A stretch of DNA of 58,888 bases from Streptomyces sp. NBC_01431 (GTDB lineage: Bacteria; Actinomycetota; Actinomycetes; Streptomycetales; Streptomycetaceae): the NCBI RefSeq assembly GCF_036231355.1, contig NZ_CP109498.1, positions 1-58,888 of the forward strand, given 5' to 3'. A model generated the notes under the pieces. That model did not search any database and was not told the origin of the DNA. It saw nothing but the letters and a program-made list of their open reading frames with translations. Below are positions 8,547 through 16,799 of this stretch, piece by piece (position 1 is the first letter of the stretch; every line of letters starts with the position of its first letter). Position numbers and translations under genes: made by a program.

Positions 8547-9448
8547 CCGGCCATACGGTGGGCATCGTCGGAGCCGGCGCCGTCGGCCAGACCGTCGGCG
8601 CCCTCCTCGTCACGGCGCCCTGGTGCACGGGCGTCAAGGTCCTCTCCCGCACGGTACCGGCGGCCGCGGGCCTGGCCTGCGATCTGGAAGACCTGGCCGT
8701 GGTGACCGGCTCCCCGGCCTGGGTGAGCCACGCCCGCGGCCCGGACGAACTCGCCACCTGTGACGCAGCGGTCATCTGCCCGCGCGCCCTGTTCACCAAC
8801 AGCGCCCGCACCGACGTCCGCATGGCCGGACTGGCCGCGAACGCCCCCGTGATCGTGCGCCTCGCCCGGGGCCTGAAGGACTACCGCGGCGTGGTGATCG
8901 TGGTGACCAACCCCGTCGACGTCATGACCCGCCTGTTCGCCGAAGTGGCAGGCACCAACAGGGTGTTCGGGATCGGCTCCCACACCGACACCGCCCGCTA
9001 CCGCATCGCCCTGGCCCACCGGCTCCGCGTACCGCTGACCGCCGTGGGCGCCCACGTGGTCGGCGAGCACGGCGACAGCGCGGTTCCCTGTGCCACCACC
9101 CTCCACGGCCACGCCCTGGACCTCATCCCGGACGGCGCACTTGCCGATGCCAGAAGCAGGCCCGCGCTCATCAACGCAGGCATCGGCCGCACCCGCTGCG
9201 GGCCGGCCGGGGCCGTCCTGGCCGCCCTCACCCACGCCCTCGGACTCACCGACGGCACCCTGGAACTCTCCACCCGCCACCGCGGCGCCTGGATCGGCGT
9301 CCCGGTGCAGTTCACCGCCGGGCAACCGACCGTAGCCCTGCCCCGCCTCACCCCCGACCAGGACACCGCCCTGGCGGCGGCCGCCGCAAAACTCGACACC
9401 GCGTACCGGGCCGCCGCCCCGTACCTGCCCCGAAGGACCGCATCGTGA
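8543..9448 (+). CDS. Lactate/malate dehydrogenase-fold NAD-dependent oxidoreductase
   Basis: 301 aa. Rossmann NAD motif VGIVGAGAVGQTVG at the N-terminus, VTNPVDVMTRLF in the middle, GIGSHTDTARYR in place of the family's G-x-G-T-x-L-D-S-A-R segment, and catalytic His in VVGEHGDSAVP. This supports 2-hydroxyacid/2-oxoacid chemistry (lactate- or malate-like). The change at the LDSAR motif suggests altered substrate choice. ATGA overlap upstream and GTGA overlap downstream place it firmly between a kinase and an HPr-kinase-like gene. A plasmid-borne LDH homologue in such an operon is not housekeeping. Confidence 0.85.
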   Translation: MTGHTVGIVGAGAVGQTVGALLVTAPWCTGVKVLSRTVPAAAGLACDLEDLAVVTGSPAWVSHARGPDELATCDAAVICPRALFTNSARTDVRMAGLAANAPVIVRLARGLKDYRGVVIVVTNPVDVMTRLFAEVAGTNRVFGIGSHTDTARYRIALAHRLRVPLTAVGAHVVGEHGDSAVPCATTLHGHALDLIPDGALADARSRPALINAGIGRTRCGPAGAVLAALTHALGLTDGTLELSTRHRGAWIGVPVQFTAGQPTVALPRLTPDQDTALAAAAAKLDTAYRAAAPYLPRRTAS

Positions 9449-10563
9449 CCCTCCCTCAGCAGTACGCCACCCACATCCAGGCCAGCACCTGCTCGGTCAC
9501 CGTCGCCTCCTACAGCGAACCCGTCGCAACCTGGGCTCGGCAGTACTTCGGGCAGTGGTGGCACGCCGCCCCCGAGCACCCCCCGTACGGCCGGAACCTC
9601 GTGGAGGCCGACATCGACCCGGCCGGGCTCGCAGCAATCACCCAGGACGTCCTCGACTACCCGCACCAGCAGACCACCTACGCGAACACACCCATGCTCC
9701 ACCGGCGCACCCCGGGCCGGGCCGTCCTGGCGGCCCAGCCCGACGACCAGCTCGCCTACCGCTACGACCGCGGAGCCGGACTGCTGCGGATCGTCGGCGA
9801 CGAACAGAGGACTGTCGCACTCGCCGCCGCCCGCCTGGCCCGCGAGACGATCCGAGGACAGCTACTGCTGGACGGCTGGTCGATCCTGCACGCCTCCGCC
9901 GTCACCAACGAGCACGGAGAGACCGTTTTGACGTTCGGCCCCAAGGGGGCAGGCAAGACCACCGTCGGCCTCCTCCTGGCCCGCCAGGGCTGGCGACTGC
10001 TGGCCAACGACCGGGTGTTCGTCAAGCCAGCCGGGGACCACGTACGCGTCCTGCCCTGGCCATCAGCAGCCGCCATCGGCTTCGGACTGCTCGACGCCCT
10101 CGGCCTGTACGACCCGGTCGCCGACCGGGTCAAGAAGGGCGAGGAACTCCACCCCACGCAGGACCAGACCGTCACCGACGCCCTGATGACAGGCTCCCGC
10201 ACCCCGATCCGCAACGCCAAAGGCAAAGAGCTCAAGCCCCAGTTCCACCCGCACCAGCTCGCCGACTGGCTCGGCCTCACCCTCGCCACCGAAGGCCGCG
10301 CCGCCCGCCTCCTGTTCCCCACCGTCACCCCGGACACGGCGCCCACCGTCCTCGACCACACCCCCACACTCACCGACGCGGACTTCTTCACCGCCGCCAC
10401 CGAAGACCGCTACCCCGACACATTCGACCTGCTGCCCGTCGGCGCCAGCCAAGACGCCGACCGTCTCACCGAACTGCTCGCCACACTCCCCCACCACGCC
10501 CTGGCCCTGAGCCACGACGCCGACGCGAACACCGCACTGCTCACGAAGGCGGTGGCAGTGTGA
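9445..10563 (+). CDS. HPr kinase/phosphorylase-like P-loop kinase
   Basis: 372 aa. The central Walker A TFGPKGAGKTTVGLLLAR lies after a His-Ala-Ser stretch (WSILHASAVTNEHGE), as in HprK C-terminal domains. WRLLANDRVFV supplies the Asp that follows the P-loop in that fold. HprK homologues outside central carbon control phosphorylate peptides (some lasso peptide tailoring kinases) or small molecules. No HPr gene is visible here. Start GTG overlaps the dehydrogenase stop. A strong terminator follows at 10589, closing the operon. Confidence 0.75.
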   Translation: MTLPQQYATHIQASTCSVTVASYSEPVATWARQYFGQWWHAAPEHPPYGRNLVEADIDPAGLAAITQDVLDYPHQQTTYANTPMLHRRTPGRAVLAAQPDDQLAYRYDRGAGLLRIVGDEQRTVALAAARLARETIRGQLLLDGWSILHASAVTNEHGETVLTFGPKGAGKTTVGLLLARQGWRLLANDRVFVKPAGDHVRVLPWPSAAAIGFGLLDALGLYDPVADRVKKGEELHPTQDQTVTDALMTGSRTPIRNAKGKELKPQFHPHQLADWLGLTLATEGRAARLLFPTVTPDTAPTVLDHTPTLTDADFFTAATEDRYPDTFDLLPVGASQDADRLTELLATLPHHALALSHDADANTALLTKAVAV

Positions 10564-10588
10564 CCACCGCGTAGCAAGCCCCACAGAG

Positions 10589-10628
10589 GCGCGGACCCCG
10601 GCCATCTTTGGCCAGGGTCCGCGCTTTT
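10589..10628 (+). terminator. Rho-independent terminator of the kinase operon
   Basis: GC-rich stem (10589-10603 with 10610-10624, one bulged base) with loop tcttt, followed by TTTT. It lies 26 bases after the HprK-like stop. Confidence 0.85.
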
Positions 10629-10644
10629 CGGCATGGCAGCGCAG

Positions 10645-10870
10645 TCAGTCGCTGGGCTGGAGGGAAGGAACGTGCCGCCTGACCAGGGCAGGCGGGTGCT
10701 GCGGGTCGAGGCGGAAGCCCCGTCGCTGGTAGGCGCGGGCGAGCTGCTCGGTGCGGGCGGCGGCCACCAGGCCGATGCCGTGGGCGTCTGCCGGAGCGCG
10801 AGGCGTACGAGGCGGCCGGCGGAGAGCGGGTCGCCCGCGGCGACGGCGAACAGAAGGTGAAGACGAGGAG
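10645..10870 (-). pseudogene. C-terminal remnant of a GNAT acetyltransferase, frameshifted
   Basis: On the minus strand the end of the segment reads AHGIGLVAAARTEQLARAYQ and then RRGFRLDP before a stop at 10645-10647, a typical GNAT C-terminus. The preceding part (GDPLSAGRLVRLALRQ) is in a different frame, so an indel sits near the join, and no start or acetyl-CoA motif remains. Probably inactive debris beside the recombinase region. Confidence 0.5.
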
Positions 10871-10957
10871 TAGCCCCCGGCGGGCCGAGCGGCACGGGCT
10901 GCCTCCGGTGAGGTTGTCGCAATCCCGCCCGGCCCCGGAAACCTCCGCCTACGGTGC

Positions 10958-11305
10958 CGATATGAAGAACATTCTCCGCAAGACAGCGCCGCTGTCCGAA
11001 GCGAGTGGCATGGGGTGGCGGGGGATGCGGCCGGTGCGGCCGCGGCGTTCGAGCAGATACTGGCCGACCGGCAGCGGGTACTGGGTCCGGATCACCCCAA
11101 CACCCTGACCGCCCGTAAAGACCTCGCCGTGTTGCATGGGTTGACGGGGGATTCGGCCGATGCGGCCCGCGCGCTCGCCGAACTGCTGGCCGACTGCGAG
11201 CGCGTGCTGGGTCCGGATCACCCCAACACCCTGGCCGTCCGTAGCCATCTCGCCCGGTTGCGGGGCAGGGCAGGGGGCGATGCTGTTGATCTATCGACCG
11301 GTTGA
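10958..11305 (+). pseudogene. 3' fragment of a kinesin-light-chain-type TPR protein
   Basis: Two 42-residue TPR units with the hallmark RVLGPDHPNTL at equal spacing. The frame is open upstream to about 10958 (EEHSPQDSAAVRSEW) without a convincing start, so the 5' part of what is normally a large NB-ARC/TPR regulator is missing. The fragment ends directly before the frameshifted serine recombinase and was probably truncated by the same rearrangement. Confidence 0.6.
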
Positions 11306-11353
11306 TGAGCCAGATCAGTAAGTGGCGGCGCGCGACCGGATCGGCGCCGGATC

Positions 11354-12114
11354 ATGCCCATAAAACGGTGTCAGAAAGTCGATGTGTTCAAGAACTTGAG
11401 GAGCACCCTTTTCTGTACGAGCTGGCGGGTGCAGCCACCCCAGGACGACGACGCCGATCTCCTCGCCCCCGTTCCGGCCGTACGGACCGGCGGCCTTGTG
11501 GGATACGCACGCGTGTCCACCAAGGGGCAACTGCTTGATCGGCAGATCCACGCACTCACCGAAGCAGGGTGCATCCGGATCTTCGCCGACAAGAAGTCCG
11601 GCAAGAACGCCGAACGCGAGGAACTGGGGAAGGTCCTCGACTACCTGCGCGAGGGCGACACCCTCGTCGTCCCTTCGCTGGACCGGCTCGGCCGCTCCAT
11701 CCAGGACCTCATCGCCATCGTGTCCGGCCTGCGCAAGCGCGCGTCGGCTTCACCTCGCTGCACGAGGCGCTCGACACGACCACGCCCGGCAGGCGCCTGG
11801 TCTTCCACGTCTTCGCGGCCCTGGCGGAGTTCATCCGCGAACTCATCGTCCAGGGCACCAACGAGGGCCTGGACGCAGCCCGCGCCCGCGGCGCCCGACT
11901 CGGCCGCCCGCCGGCGATGACCGACGAACAGGTACGTCACGCCCGCGACCTGCTCGCCCGCCCGGAGAACACCGTCACCTCGATCGCCAAGCTCCTCGGC
12001 GTCTCCCGCAACACCATCTACAACTACGTGCCCGAACTGAAGGGCGGTCGCCTCGCACTCGCCGAGGCGACCAACACGCCAGAACTGCCCCAACCCACCA
12101 GGTCAGAAGACTGA
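11354..12114 (+). pseudogene. Serine recombinase (resolvase/invertase), one-base frameshift
   Basis: N-terminal catalytic half in one frame (VGYARVSTKGQLLDRQ with the nucleophilic Ser, then VPSLDRLGRSIQDLI). At about 11740 the frame shifts, and the rest (FTSLHEALDTTTPGRRLVFH, HTH region TSIAKLLGVSRNTIYNY) continues one frame over to the stop at 12112-12114. The intact relative at 16107-16799 has LRKRGIGFQSLHES across the break, indicating a one-base loss here. Inactive unless frameshifting or sequencing error intervenes. Confidence 0.8.
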
Positions 12115-12158
12115 CCACCGCCGTTTGCGGCTGGTGACACGGTTCTTACCGGCACCCC
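12040..12158 (+). repeat. 119-bp direct repeat, copy A (resolvase 3' end plus hairpin)
   Basis: Nearly identical to 19047-19165, with three base differences seen by eye. It covers the last about 24 codons of the frameshifted resolvase gene, its stop, an imperfect hairpin at about 12113-12136 (stem around a TTT loop) and the following 22 bases. Flanking sequence differs on both sides, so the unit has sharp ends. Confidence 0.85.
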
Positions 12159-12450
12159 ATGTTCCATGGCGCCGGCGACGTCGGCGGCGAGGCCGTAACC
12201 GGGGCTGTCGTCGAGGAGTTCCTTGCGTTTGTTGTAGCGCTGGGTGGTTCGGAAGTCGCGGTGGTCGGCCCAGCGCTGGATCTTGTCGGGGCGGGCGTCC
12301 GGCCTGGCCAGGGCGTGGGTGATGGCGTCGTTCTTGGTGCCGTGCGGGCCGCGCGGCGTCAGCCCGGCGCGTTTGGCCAGGGACTGCAGCAGCCGCCACA
12401 CCGCCGGTTCGTCGAGCCGGTTGCCGCTGGCCGTGCAGAACAGCCACCCG
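12159..12450 (-). pseudogene. Tyrosine recombinase C-terminal remnant
   Basis: The minus strand reads GWLFCTASGNRLDEPAVWRL, then DKIQRWADHRDFRTTQRYNK and LLDDSPGYGLA. The last His/Trp-box and the catalytic Tyr region (TTQRY) are present. The region expected to hold the H-x-x-R motif is replaced (HGTKNDAITHALARPD). No N-terminal half or start. It ends exactly at the 119-bp repeat. Probably an inactive fragment of an integrated element. Confidence 0.65.
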
Positions 12451-12535
12451 TGGTGCGGCCGTCGAGGTAGTCCTGTAGTGCGTCCCAGGCGACGGGTGGG
12501 ATGGGCTTCTTCTTCCGGCCGGCAGCAGTGGGCCC

Positions 12536-12709
12536 TCACCGGGTAACGATCGGAGTCACGATCGAGGTCATTACGGCGGCGCAGGCCAGGCCGACGAGAA
12601 GCGGTTCGCGAGAAGCCGGGTGGCGGTACGCCAAGTAGACGAGCGACCCGCAAACAAGGACGGAGACCGAAACGAGCAGGACGGCAACGAGCAGGACGAT
12701 GGTGGACAT
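12536..12709 (-). CDS. Small two-helix membrane protein
   Basis: 57 aa, start ATG 12709 after a GAAGGGAACC site. Two transmembrane stretches: VLLVAVLLVSVSVLVCGSLV and LLVGLACAAVMTSIV, separated by a short basic loop YLAYRHPASRE. No homologue recognised. It lies about 100 bases downstream of the sigma-like gene at 12807 on the same strand, so probably co-transcribed. Confidence 0.6.
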   Translation of the reverse strand: MSTIVLLVAVLLVSVSVLVCGSLVYLAYRHPASREPLLVGLACAAVMTSIVTPIVTR

Positions 12710-12806
12710 GGCCTGGTTCCCTTCGAAGTTCGGCATGAGGCTGGCGGTCCGGCGTCCCAACTGGCTGGAGGAGGCCGGACGAAGGGCAGCCTGCGGTGAC
12801 CGAGGG

Positions 12807-13628
12807 CTAGCCGCGCAACTCGTGAGTGCACGAGTTGCTGACGCGCTGGGCGATCCGGCGCCGTTGTTCGAGGGCCAGGCGCTTGGTCTTGCGTCGTACG
12901 CGCTCGCCAACGGCATCCGGGTCGGAGGCGCCGGTGGTGGCCGCAGCCTCGGTCCAGGTGGTGCCCTTACCTTCGGCGTAAGCGAATAGCACCTGCCGTT
13001 CGACCGGATCCAGGCCGCGAAGGACGCCGTTGAGGCGTGCGTCCTCGAACACCCCGCCCGCAGTGTGGGAGAGCAGGTCGACGCTGGCGGCGACCAGGTC
13101 GTACAGCGACAGCCCGTCACTGAGGTCCGCGTCCAGCGACAGCACCCGGCCGTGCCGGGTGCCCCGTCGCCACACCGGCACGAGCTGCCGGTGCACCGTG
13201 CGGGTCTCGGCCCGCAGCGCGCCCAGGGCGGTGAACGGCAGCACCCCGGTCTCCAGGAAGGGCGCACACCAGTTACCCAGCAGGGCCGTTGACGCGGCCT
13301 CCCTCCATCGCTCGCTGCTCGGCTGCGCCAGCACCTTGGTGAGCAGCCGGTCGACCGCTTGGTCGAGTGCCTTGGTTCCGTCGCCCAGACGCAGGAGTCC
13401 CGCTGCTGCCGGACGGCAGATCAACGCCTGACACAAGTCCGATGTGGGGTCCACCATCTGCACCTCGGTGCCCGGTGGGGTGTCACTGATGCGGATACCG
13501 TCGGGGGTTTCCTCGACGTACGTGAGCAGGGAATCTCCCTTCTTGCGCGCCGGGATCGGCATCAAGTTGCCCTGCTTGTATGGCGGGAGAGGCATCAGGC
13601 GGGGGCGATCGGGGTGCTGGTGTTGCAT
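12807..13628 (-). CDS. Sigma-70 region 4-like regulatory protein, hypothetical
   Basis: 273 aa (internal Met starts at 13592 or 13562 are possible). The C-terminal about 65 residues resemble a sigma region 4 helix-turn-helix: LDPVERQVLFAYAEGKGTTW, ATTGASDPDAVGERVRRKTK. The N-terminal 170 residues match no motif I recognise and lack an obvious sigma region 2. Likely a DNA-binding regulator. Partner genes are the downstream membrane protein and possibly the XRE gene at 14561. Confidence 0.65.
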   Translation of the reverse strand: MQHQHPDRPRLMPLPPYKQGNLMPIPARKKGDSLLTYVEETPDGIRISDTPPGTEVQMVDPTSDLCQALICRPAAAGLLRLGDGTKALDQAVDRLLTKVLAQPSSERWREAASTALLGNWCAPFLETGVLPFTALGALRAETRTVHRQLVPVWRRGTRHGRVLSLDADLSDGLSLYDLVAASVDLLSHTAGGVFEDARLNGVLRGLDPVERQVLFAYAEGKGTTWTEAAATTGASDPDAVGERVRRKTKRLALEQRRRIAQRVSNSCTHELRG

Positions 13629-13769
13629 GACGCAGTGCTCCGTGGGCGAGTGATGGGTGTGTCATCTTTCGGTCCCGGGAGACCTTCCGACCGGCAAGGA
13701 ATCCTCAGGCAGATCGTGTGATCCGCATCACTCCATCGTTGTCGGGGGCCTCTGCCCCATGCGCACGGC

Positions 13770-13945
13770 CTAGGTCATGGTCTGTTCCAATGCGCCGCCG
13801 AGGCCGTAGCCGGGGCTGTCGTCGAGGAGTTCCTTGCGCCGGTTGTAGCGCTGGGTGGTGCGGGCGTCGTTGTGCTCGGCCCATCGCTGGATCTTGTCGG
13901 GGCGGGCGTCCGGCTTCGCGAGGGCGTGGGTGACGGCGTCGCCCA
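13770..13945 (-). pseudogene. Second tyrosine recombinase C-terminal remnant
   Basis: The minus strand reads GDAVTHALAKPDARPDKIQR, then AEHNDARTTQRYNRRKELLD and DSPGYGLGGALEQTMT before the stop at 13770. It is clearly paralogous to 12159-12450, over only about 58 codons. It is joined abruptly at about 13945 to a plus-strand serine recombinase tail. Confidence 0.65.
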
Positions 13946-14141
13946 CTCCATGCTCTCCATGGCCCTCCACCTCCGCGACCAGGAGATGAGCCTGCGCGAC
14001 ATCGCCAAGCGCCTCGTCATCACCACCGGCGCGAAGAAGGGCCAGCACCCCTCACCCGCCACCGTCATGCGAATGCTGCGCGAGCACGACCAGCTGACCG
14101 CCAACCCCGGTCACTCTGAGCTACTTGTCCCTCTGCCGTAG
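13944..14141 (+). pseudogene. C-terminal fragment of a large serine recombinase
   Basis: The plus strand reads HLRDQEMSLRDIAKRLVITT followed by KKGQHPSPATVMRMLREHD, the C-terminal HTH region typical of actinobacterial recombinases. The catalytic N-terminus is absent and the frame begins at the junction with an oppositely oriented integrase fragment. Recombination debris. Confidence 0.6.
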
Positions 14142-14389
14142 CTACCCGAGCGTAAGGCCGACGCGAACGCCTCCCGCCAGCCGTTCCGCAGGCCACGGCC
14201 CACGGCCCGCCAGGAGGACAGGAAGCAGCTGCACCCGCGCCCCTCCCGGCAGGGGCAGTCGGCCGCGTGCCCGCGCACGGCGAGCCGGACGAGGACGAAG
14301 GGGAGCACGACCAGATCAGCGAGCAGGACGAACGGAGCGACGAGGAGGACCAGGACATGAGAGCGCCAGCGGCGCGTGTTCGTGTTCAT
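14111..14389 (-). CDS. Small membrane protein, hypothetical
   Basis: 92 aa from ATG 14389. One long or two short hydrophobic stretches (SHVLVLLVAPFVLLADLVVL) are followed by a Cys-rich segment CPCREGRGCSCFLSSW, which could bind metal or be acylated. It overlaps the tail of the recombinase fragment on the other strand. Coding status is supported by the clean amphipathic layout only. Confidence 0.4.
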   Translation of the reverse strand: MNTNTRRWRSHVLVLLVAPFVLLADLVVLPFVLVRLAVRGHAADCPCREGRGCSCFLSSWRAVGRGLRNGWREAFASALRSGSYGRGTSSSE

Positions 14390-14517
14390 GGTCGGAAGTC
14401 TGGAGGCGTTGCCCTGTGGATAGTTTCCGCCGAGCACGGGTGACGCTCCGTCAGAACGGTCTGTCCGGGGCTGGATAGGATCTGTTCGACGTCACAGTTA
14501 TGCCGATACCTGCGACG

Positions 14518-14549
14518 ACGAACGGCCCCTCGTGAGAGGGGCCGTTCGT
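14518..14549 (-). terminator. Terminator hairpin after the XRE regulator
   Basis: Perfect 14-bp stem (14518-14531 with 14536-14549), loop gtga, just downstream of the minus-strand stop at 14561. No U-tract. Confidence 0.65.
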
Positions 14550-14560
14550 GGCGCGGACGG

Positions 14561-15199
14561 TTACCCGAAGGTCGCCGTAACGGAGGTGAGTCCCGGCATC
14601 CACTGGGACTCAGGGCCCTGCAGAGCCTTCAGGCGTCGCCAGGTGAACACCCAGACGTCGAGGTTCTTGTCGCGGATTCCGCAGGCGTACAAGTACGCGA
14701 CGAACCGCTCGTACTTGGGCACCTCCTCCGAGTTGAGCATCGCCCCGACGCTGCTCTTGCTCAGACGACCCTTACCGCGCGTCTCCAGCGTGCGCAGCGA
14801 CGGCGATCCAGCCCAGATCCGTACGGCGCGAAGGGCTTCAACGAGCTGGGCCGGCGTGGCCACCGTCAGAGGGTCCGGCTGGCCGAACTGAGGCAGCGGA
14901 ATGTCGCTGCGGAATGCGAGCTCAGGCCGCCGTTCCCGCCGGGCATCTCGAGTTGCTCGTGCCTCTTCCCAGAGCCGGAGCATCAGCCGTGCCTGAGGGT
15001 CGGTTGCATTCGCCACGCTCAGGATCCGGACAAGGGTCTCGCGGGTGGGGAGAGCCCCTCCGCTGAGAGCCTGGGAGAGTGTGGCGCGACCTATCCCGGC
15101 CATTTTCGCAGTTGCGGTAGCTGTCAGATTGCGGTCCAACAACAAATCGTTGAGCCCCCGAGCGAAGGCAGCGTTCTGGCGCTCTTCATCCGTTGGCAT
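14561..15199 (-). CDS. XRE-family helix-turn-helix regulator
   Basis: 212 aa. N-terminal HTH: ATATAKMAGIGRATLSQALS with the recognition helix around RATLSQALSGG. The C-terminal part repeats a related motif (KGRLSKSSVGAMLNSEEVPK, then YERFVAYLYACGI), so it may have two HTH-like domains. It lies 5 bases after the stop of the membrane protein gene at 15205, as one operon. Target unknown. The phased 10-bp repeats at 15746-15891 upstream are a candidate operator. Confidence 0.75.
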   Translation of the reverse strand: MPTDEERQNAAFARGLNDLLLDRNLTATATAKMAGIGRATLSQALSGGALPTRETLVRILSVANATDPQARLMLRLWEEARATRDARRERRPELAFRSDIPLPQFGQPDPLTVATPAQLVEALRAVRIWAGSPSLRTLETRGKGRLSKSSVGAMLNSEEVPKYERFVAYLYACGIRDKNLDVWVFTWRRLKALQGPESQWMPGLTSVTATFG

Positions 15200-15204
15200 C
15201 GGCG

Positions 15205-15507
15205 CTACCTCCGCCCTCGGCCCATGACGCGCTTGGAGCGCCTGGCGAGCCTGGCGAGCCTGGGGGCGAGCGCGCGGAGCGGCCTATCGGCGGCGCCGAT
15301 GAGGACCGCGGCCAAGACCGCGCCAGCCACTTCCACGGCGTGGCCACCGAACCAGAGCCACCCCAAGGCGATCAACGGCACGCCGATTGCGAGAAGGGAG
15401 CGGCCGAAGCCGAAGGATCGCGGGATGGGTGGACGCAGCACGCATCCGTTCGTTGGCAGCGTGGAGGGCTGAAGTGCCCAGCCACCCTGCGTGTAGAGCC
15501 ACAGCAT
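15205..15507 (-). CDS. Small membrane protein preceding the XRE regulator
   Basis: 100 aa. Two hydrophobic segments (LLAIGVPLIALGWLWFGG and VEVAGAVLAAVLIGAADRP) and a strongly basic C-terminus (RLARLARRSKRVMGRGRR). The first of two genes in a leftward operon. Function unknown. Confidence 0.6.
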   Translation of the reverse strand: MLWLYTQGGWALQPSTLPTNGCVLRPPIPRSFGFGRSLLAIGVPLIALGWLWFGGHAVEVAGAVLAAVLIGAADRPLRALAPRLARLARRSKRVMGRGRR

Positions 15508-15745
15508 GAGGAAACCTCCATGAGGTTCGTCGTCCTAGCCCGGACGTGAGAAGAAGGGGTTTCGCAGACCCCGAGGCAGCGCCCTCGCTCCCTCACTATG
15601 AGCATGGCGGGGTGTCGTCGCAGAAGGCAACTTCCGTTAATTCGGGCATCAGTTGGTGTCATTGACGGGCCGACTGCTCGATCGGTCAGCAGATTTCATC
15701 GGCGCCGAGGGGCGAGGATGCCGCTTCGTCCGTGTACCCGTTCCA

Positions 15746-15775
15746 GGACCGTCCAGGACTGTCCGAGACTGTCCA
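15746..15775 (+). repeat. Three phased 10-bp iterons (group 1)
   Basis: Three head-to-tail 10-mers: GGACCGTCCA, GGACTGTCCG, AGACTGTCCA. The period is exactly one helical turn. A second group lies at 15852-15891. Candidate protein-binding array (operator or plasmid iterons). Confidence 0.7.
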
Positions 15776-15851
15776 CAGAAGCTGTCGGCGTAGTCCAGCA
15801 GGCCACAGCAAATCTGCAGCTCAGTTGCCTACATGGCGAACCCAGGCGCTT

Positions 15852-15891
15852 AGACTGTCCAGAACTGTCCCAACCCGTCCTGGAGCGTCCG
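15852..15891 (+). repeat. Four phased 10-bp iterons (group 2)
   Basis: AGACTGTCCA, GAACTGTCCC, AACCCGTCCT, GGAGCGTCCG, the same core as group 1 and decaying to the right. A perfect 18-bp palindrome follows at 15901-15918. No gene occupies 15508-16106. Confidence 0.65.
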
Positions 15892-16027
15892 TGCCGGCTG
15901 GCCAGCCAGCTGGCTGGCGTGGATAGTAATGGTCGAGCCCAGTCCGCCTAGCCCGGACGAACTCTCTTAGGCGCCTGTTCGCAGCGGGAGCCTAGTGTGT
16001 GACCAAGGCCACACGAGTTACGACGTC

Positions 16028-16051
16028 GCCCGCATCCTTGATGCGGGCTTT
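16028..16051 (+). terminator. Intrinsic terminator
   Basis: Stem GCCCGCAT/ATGCGGGC with loop CCTTG, followed by TTT. It lies between the iteron region and the intact serine recombinase. Confidence 0.7.
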
Positions 16052-16106
16052 CGTCGTTCTCATCCCCCGCGCTACGCCCAGAAGGGCACGCTGCAGACCC
16101 CGTTGA

Positions 16107-16799
16107 TCACCGGGCTGATTTCGGCAGGGCCGCTGGGCGAGCGCTCGGGACGAGCGAGTCACGTCCGGCCGCCAATTCGGGCACGTACTTGTAGAGCGTG
16201 GTGCGGGAGACGCCCAGCAGCTTGGCGATCGAGGTGATGGTGTTCTCCGGGTCGGTCAGCAGGCCCCGGGCGTGGCGGATCTGCTCCTCGGTCATGGCGG
16301 GAGGTCGGCCGATCCGTTCGCCGCGGGCGCGCGCGGCCGCCAGGCCCTCATGGGTGCCCTGCACGATCACCTCGCGGATGAACTCTGCGAGCGCGGCGAA
16401 CACGTGGAAGACCAGGCGGCCGCCGGGTGTGGTGGTGTCGAGGGACTCGTGCAGCGATTGGAAGCCGATCCCGCGCTTGCGCAGTCCGGCCACGATGGAG
16501 ATCAGGTCCTGGATCGAACGGCCCAGCCGGTCGAGGGAGGGCACCACGAGCGTGTCGCCGGGCCGGAGGTAGTCGAGGCACTTCCACAGTTCCTCGCGCT
16601 CCGCGTTCTTTCCGGACTTCTTGTCCGTGAACACCCGCACACAGCCGGCCGCTTCCAGAGCCGCGATCTGCCGGTCGAGCAGCTGCCCCTGGGTGGACAC
16701 CCGCCCGTACCCGACCTGGGCCCCGGACGCGTTCGCGGGGAAGGTCTCCATCGGGCTGTCGGCGTCAGCCCACTCTGCGGTCGTCGTCATGTCCAGCAC
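16107..16799 (-). CDS. Serine recombinase (resolvase/invertase family), intact
   Basis: 230 aa. Catalytic Ser in VGYGRVSTQGQLLDRQ, VPSLDRLGRSIQDLI with the conserved Arg residues, the dimerisation helix region FHVFAALAEFIREVIVQGTH, and the C-terminal HTH TSIAKLLGVSRTTLYKYVPE. Of resolvase length, not large-serine-integrase length. It shares its 5' flank (GTGTTCAAGAAC and CCTTTTCTGTACG blocks) and most of its protein with the frameshifted copy at 11354-12114, in inverted orientation. It is probably able to invert or resolve DNA between related sites. Confidence 0.85.
   Translation of the reverse strand: MLDMTTTAEWADADSPMETFPANASGAQVGYGRVSTQGQLLDRQIAALEAAGCVRVFTDKKSGKNAEREELWKCLDYLRPGDTLVVPSLDRLGRSIQDLISIVAGLRKRGIGFQSLHESLDTTTPGGRLVFHVFAALAEFIREVIVQGTHEGLAAARARGERIGRPPAMTEEQIRHARGLLTDPENTITSIAKLLGVSRTTLYKYVPELAAGRDSLVPSARPAALPKSAR

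Noticed and set aside
10410..10922. 170-aa minus-strand frame
   Set aside because: Runs through the terminator and into the HprK-like gene's antisense. Only the GNAT-like tail in another frame is meaningful.
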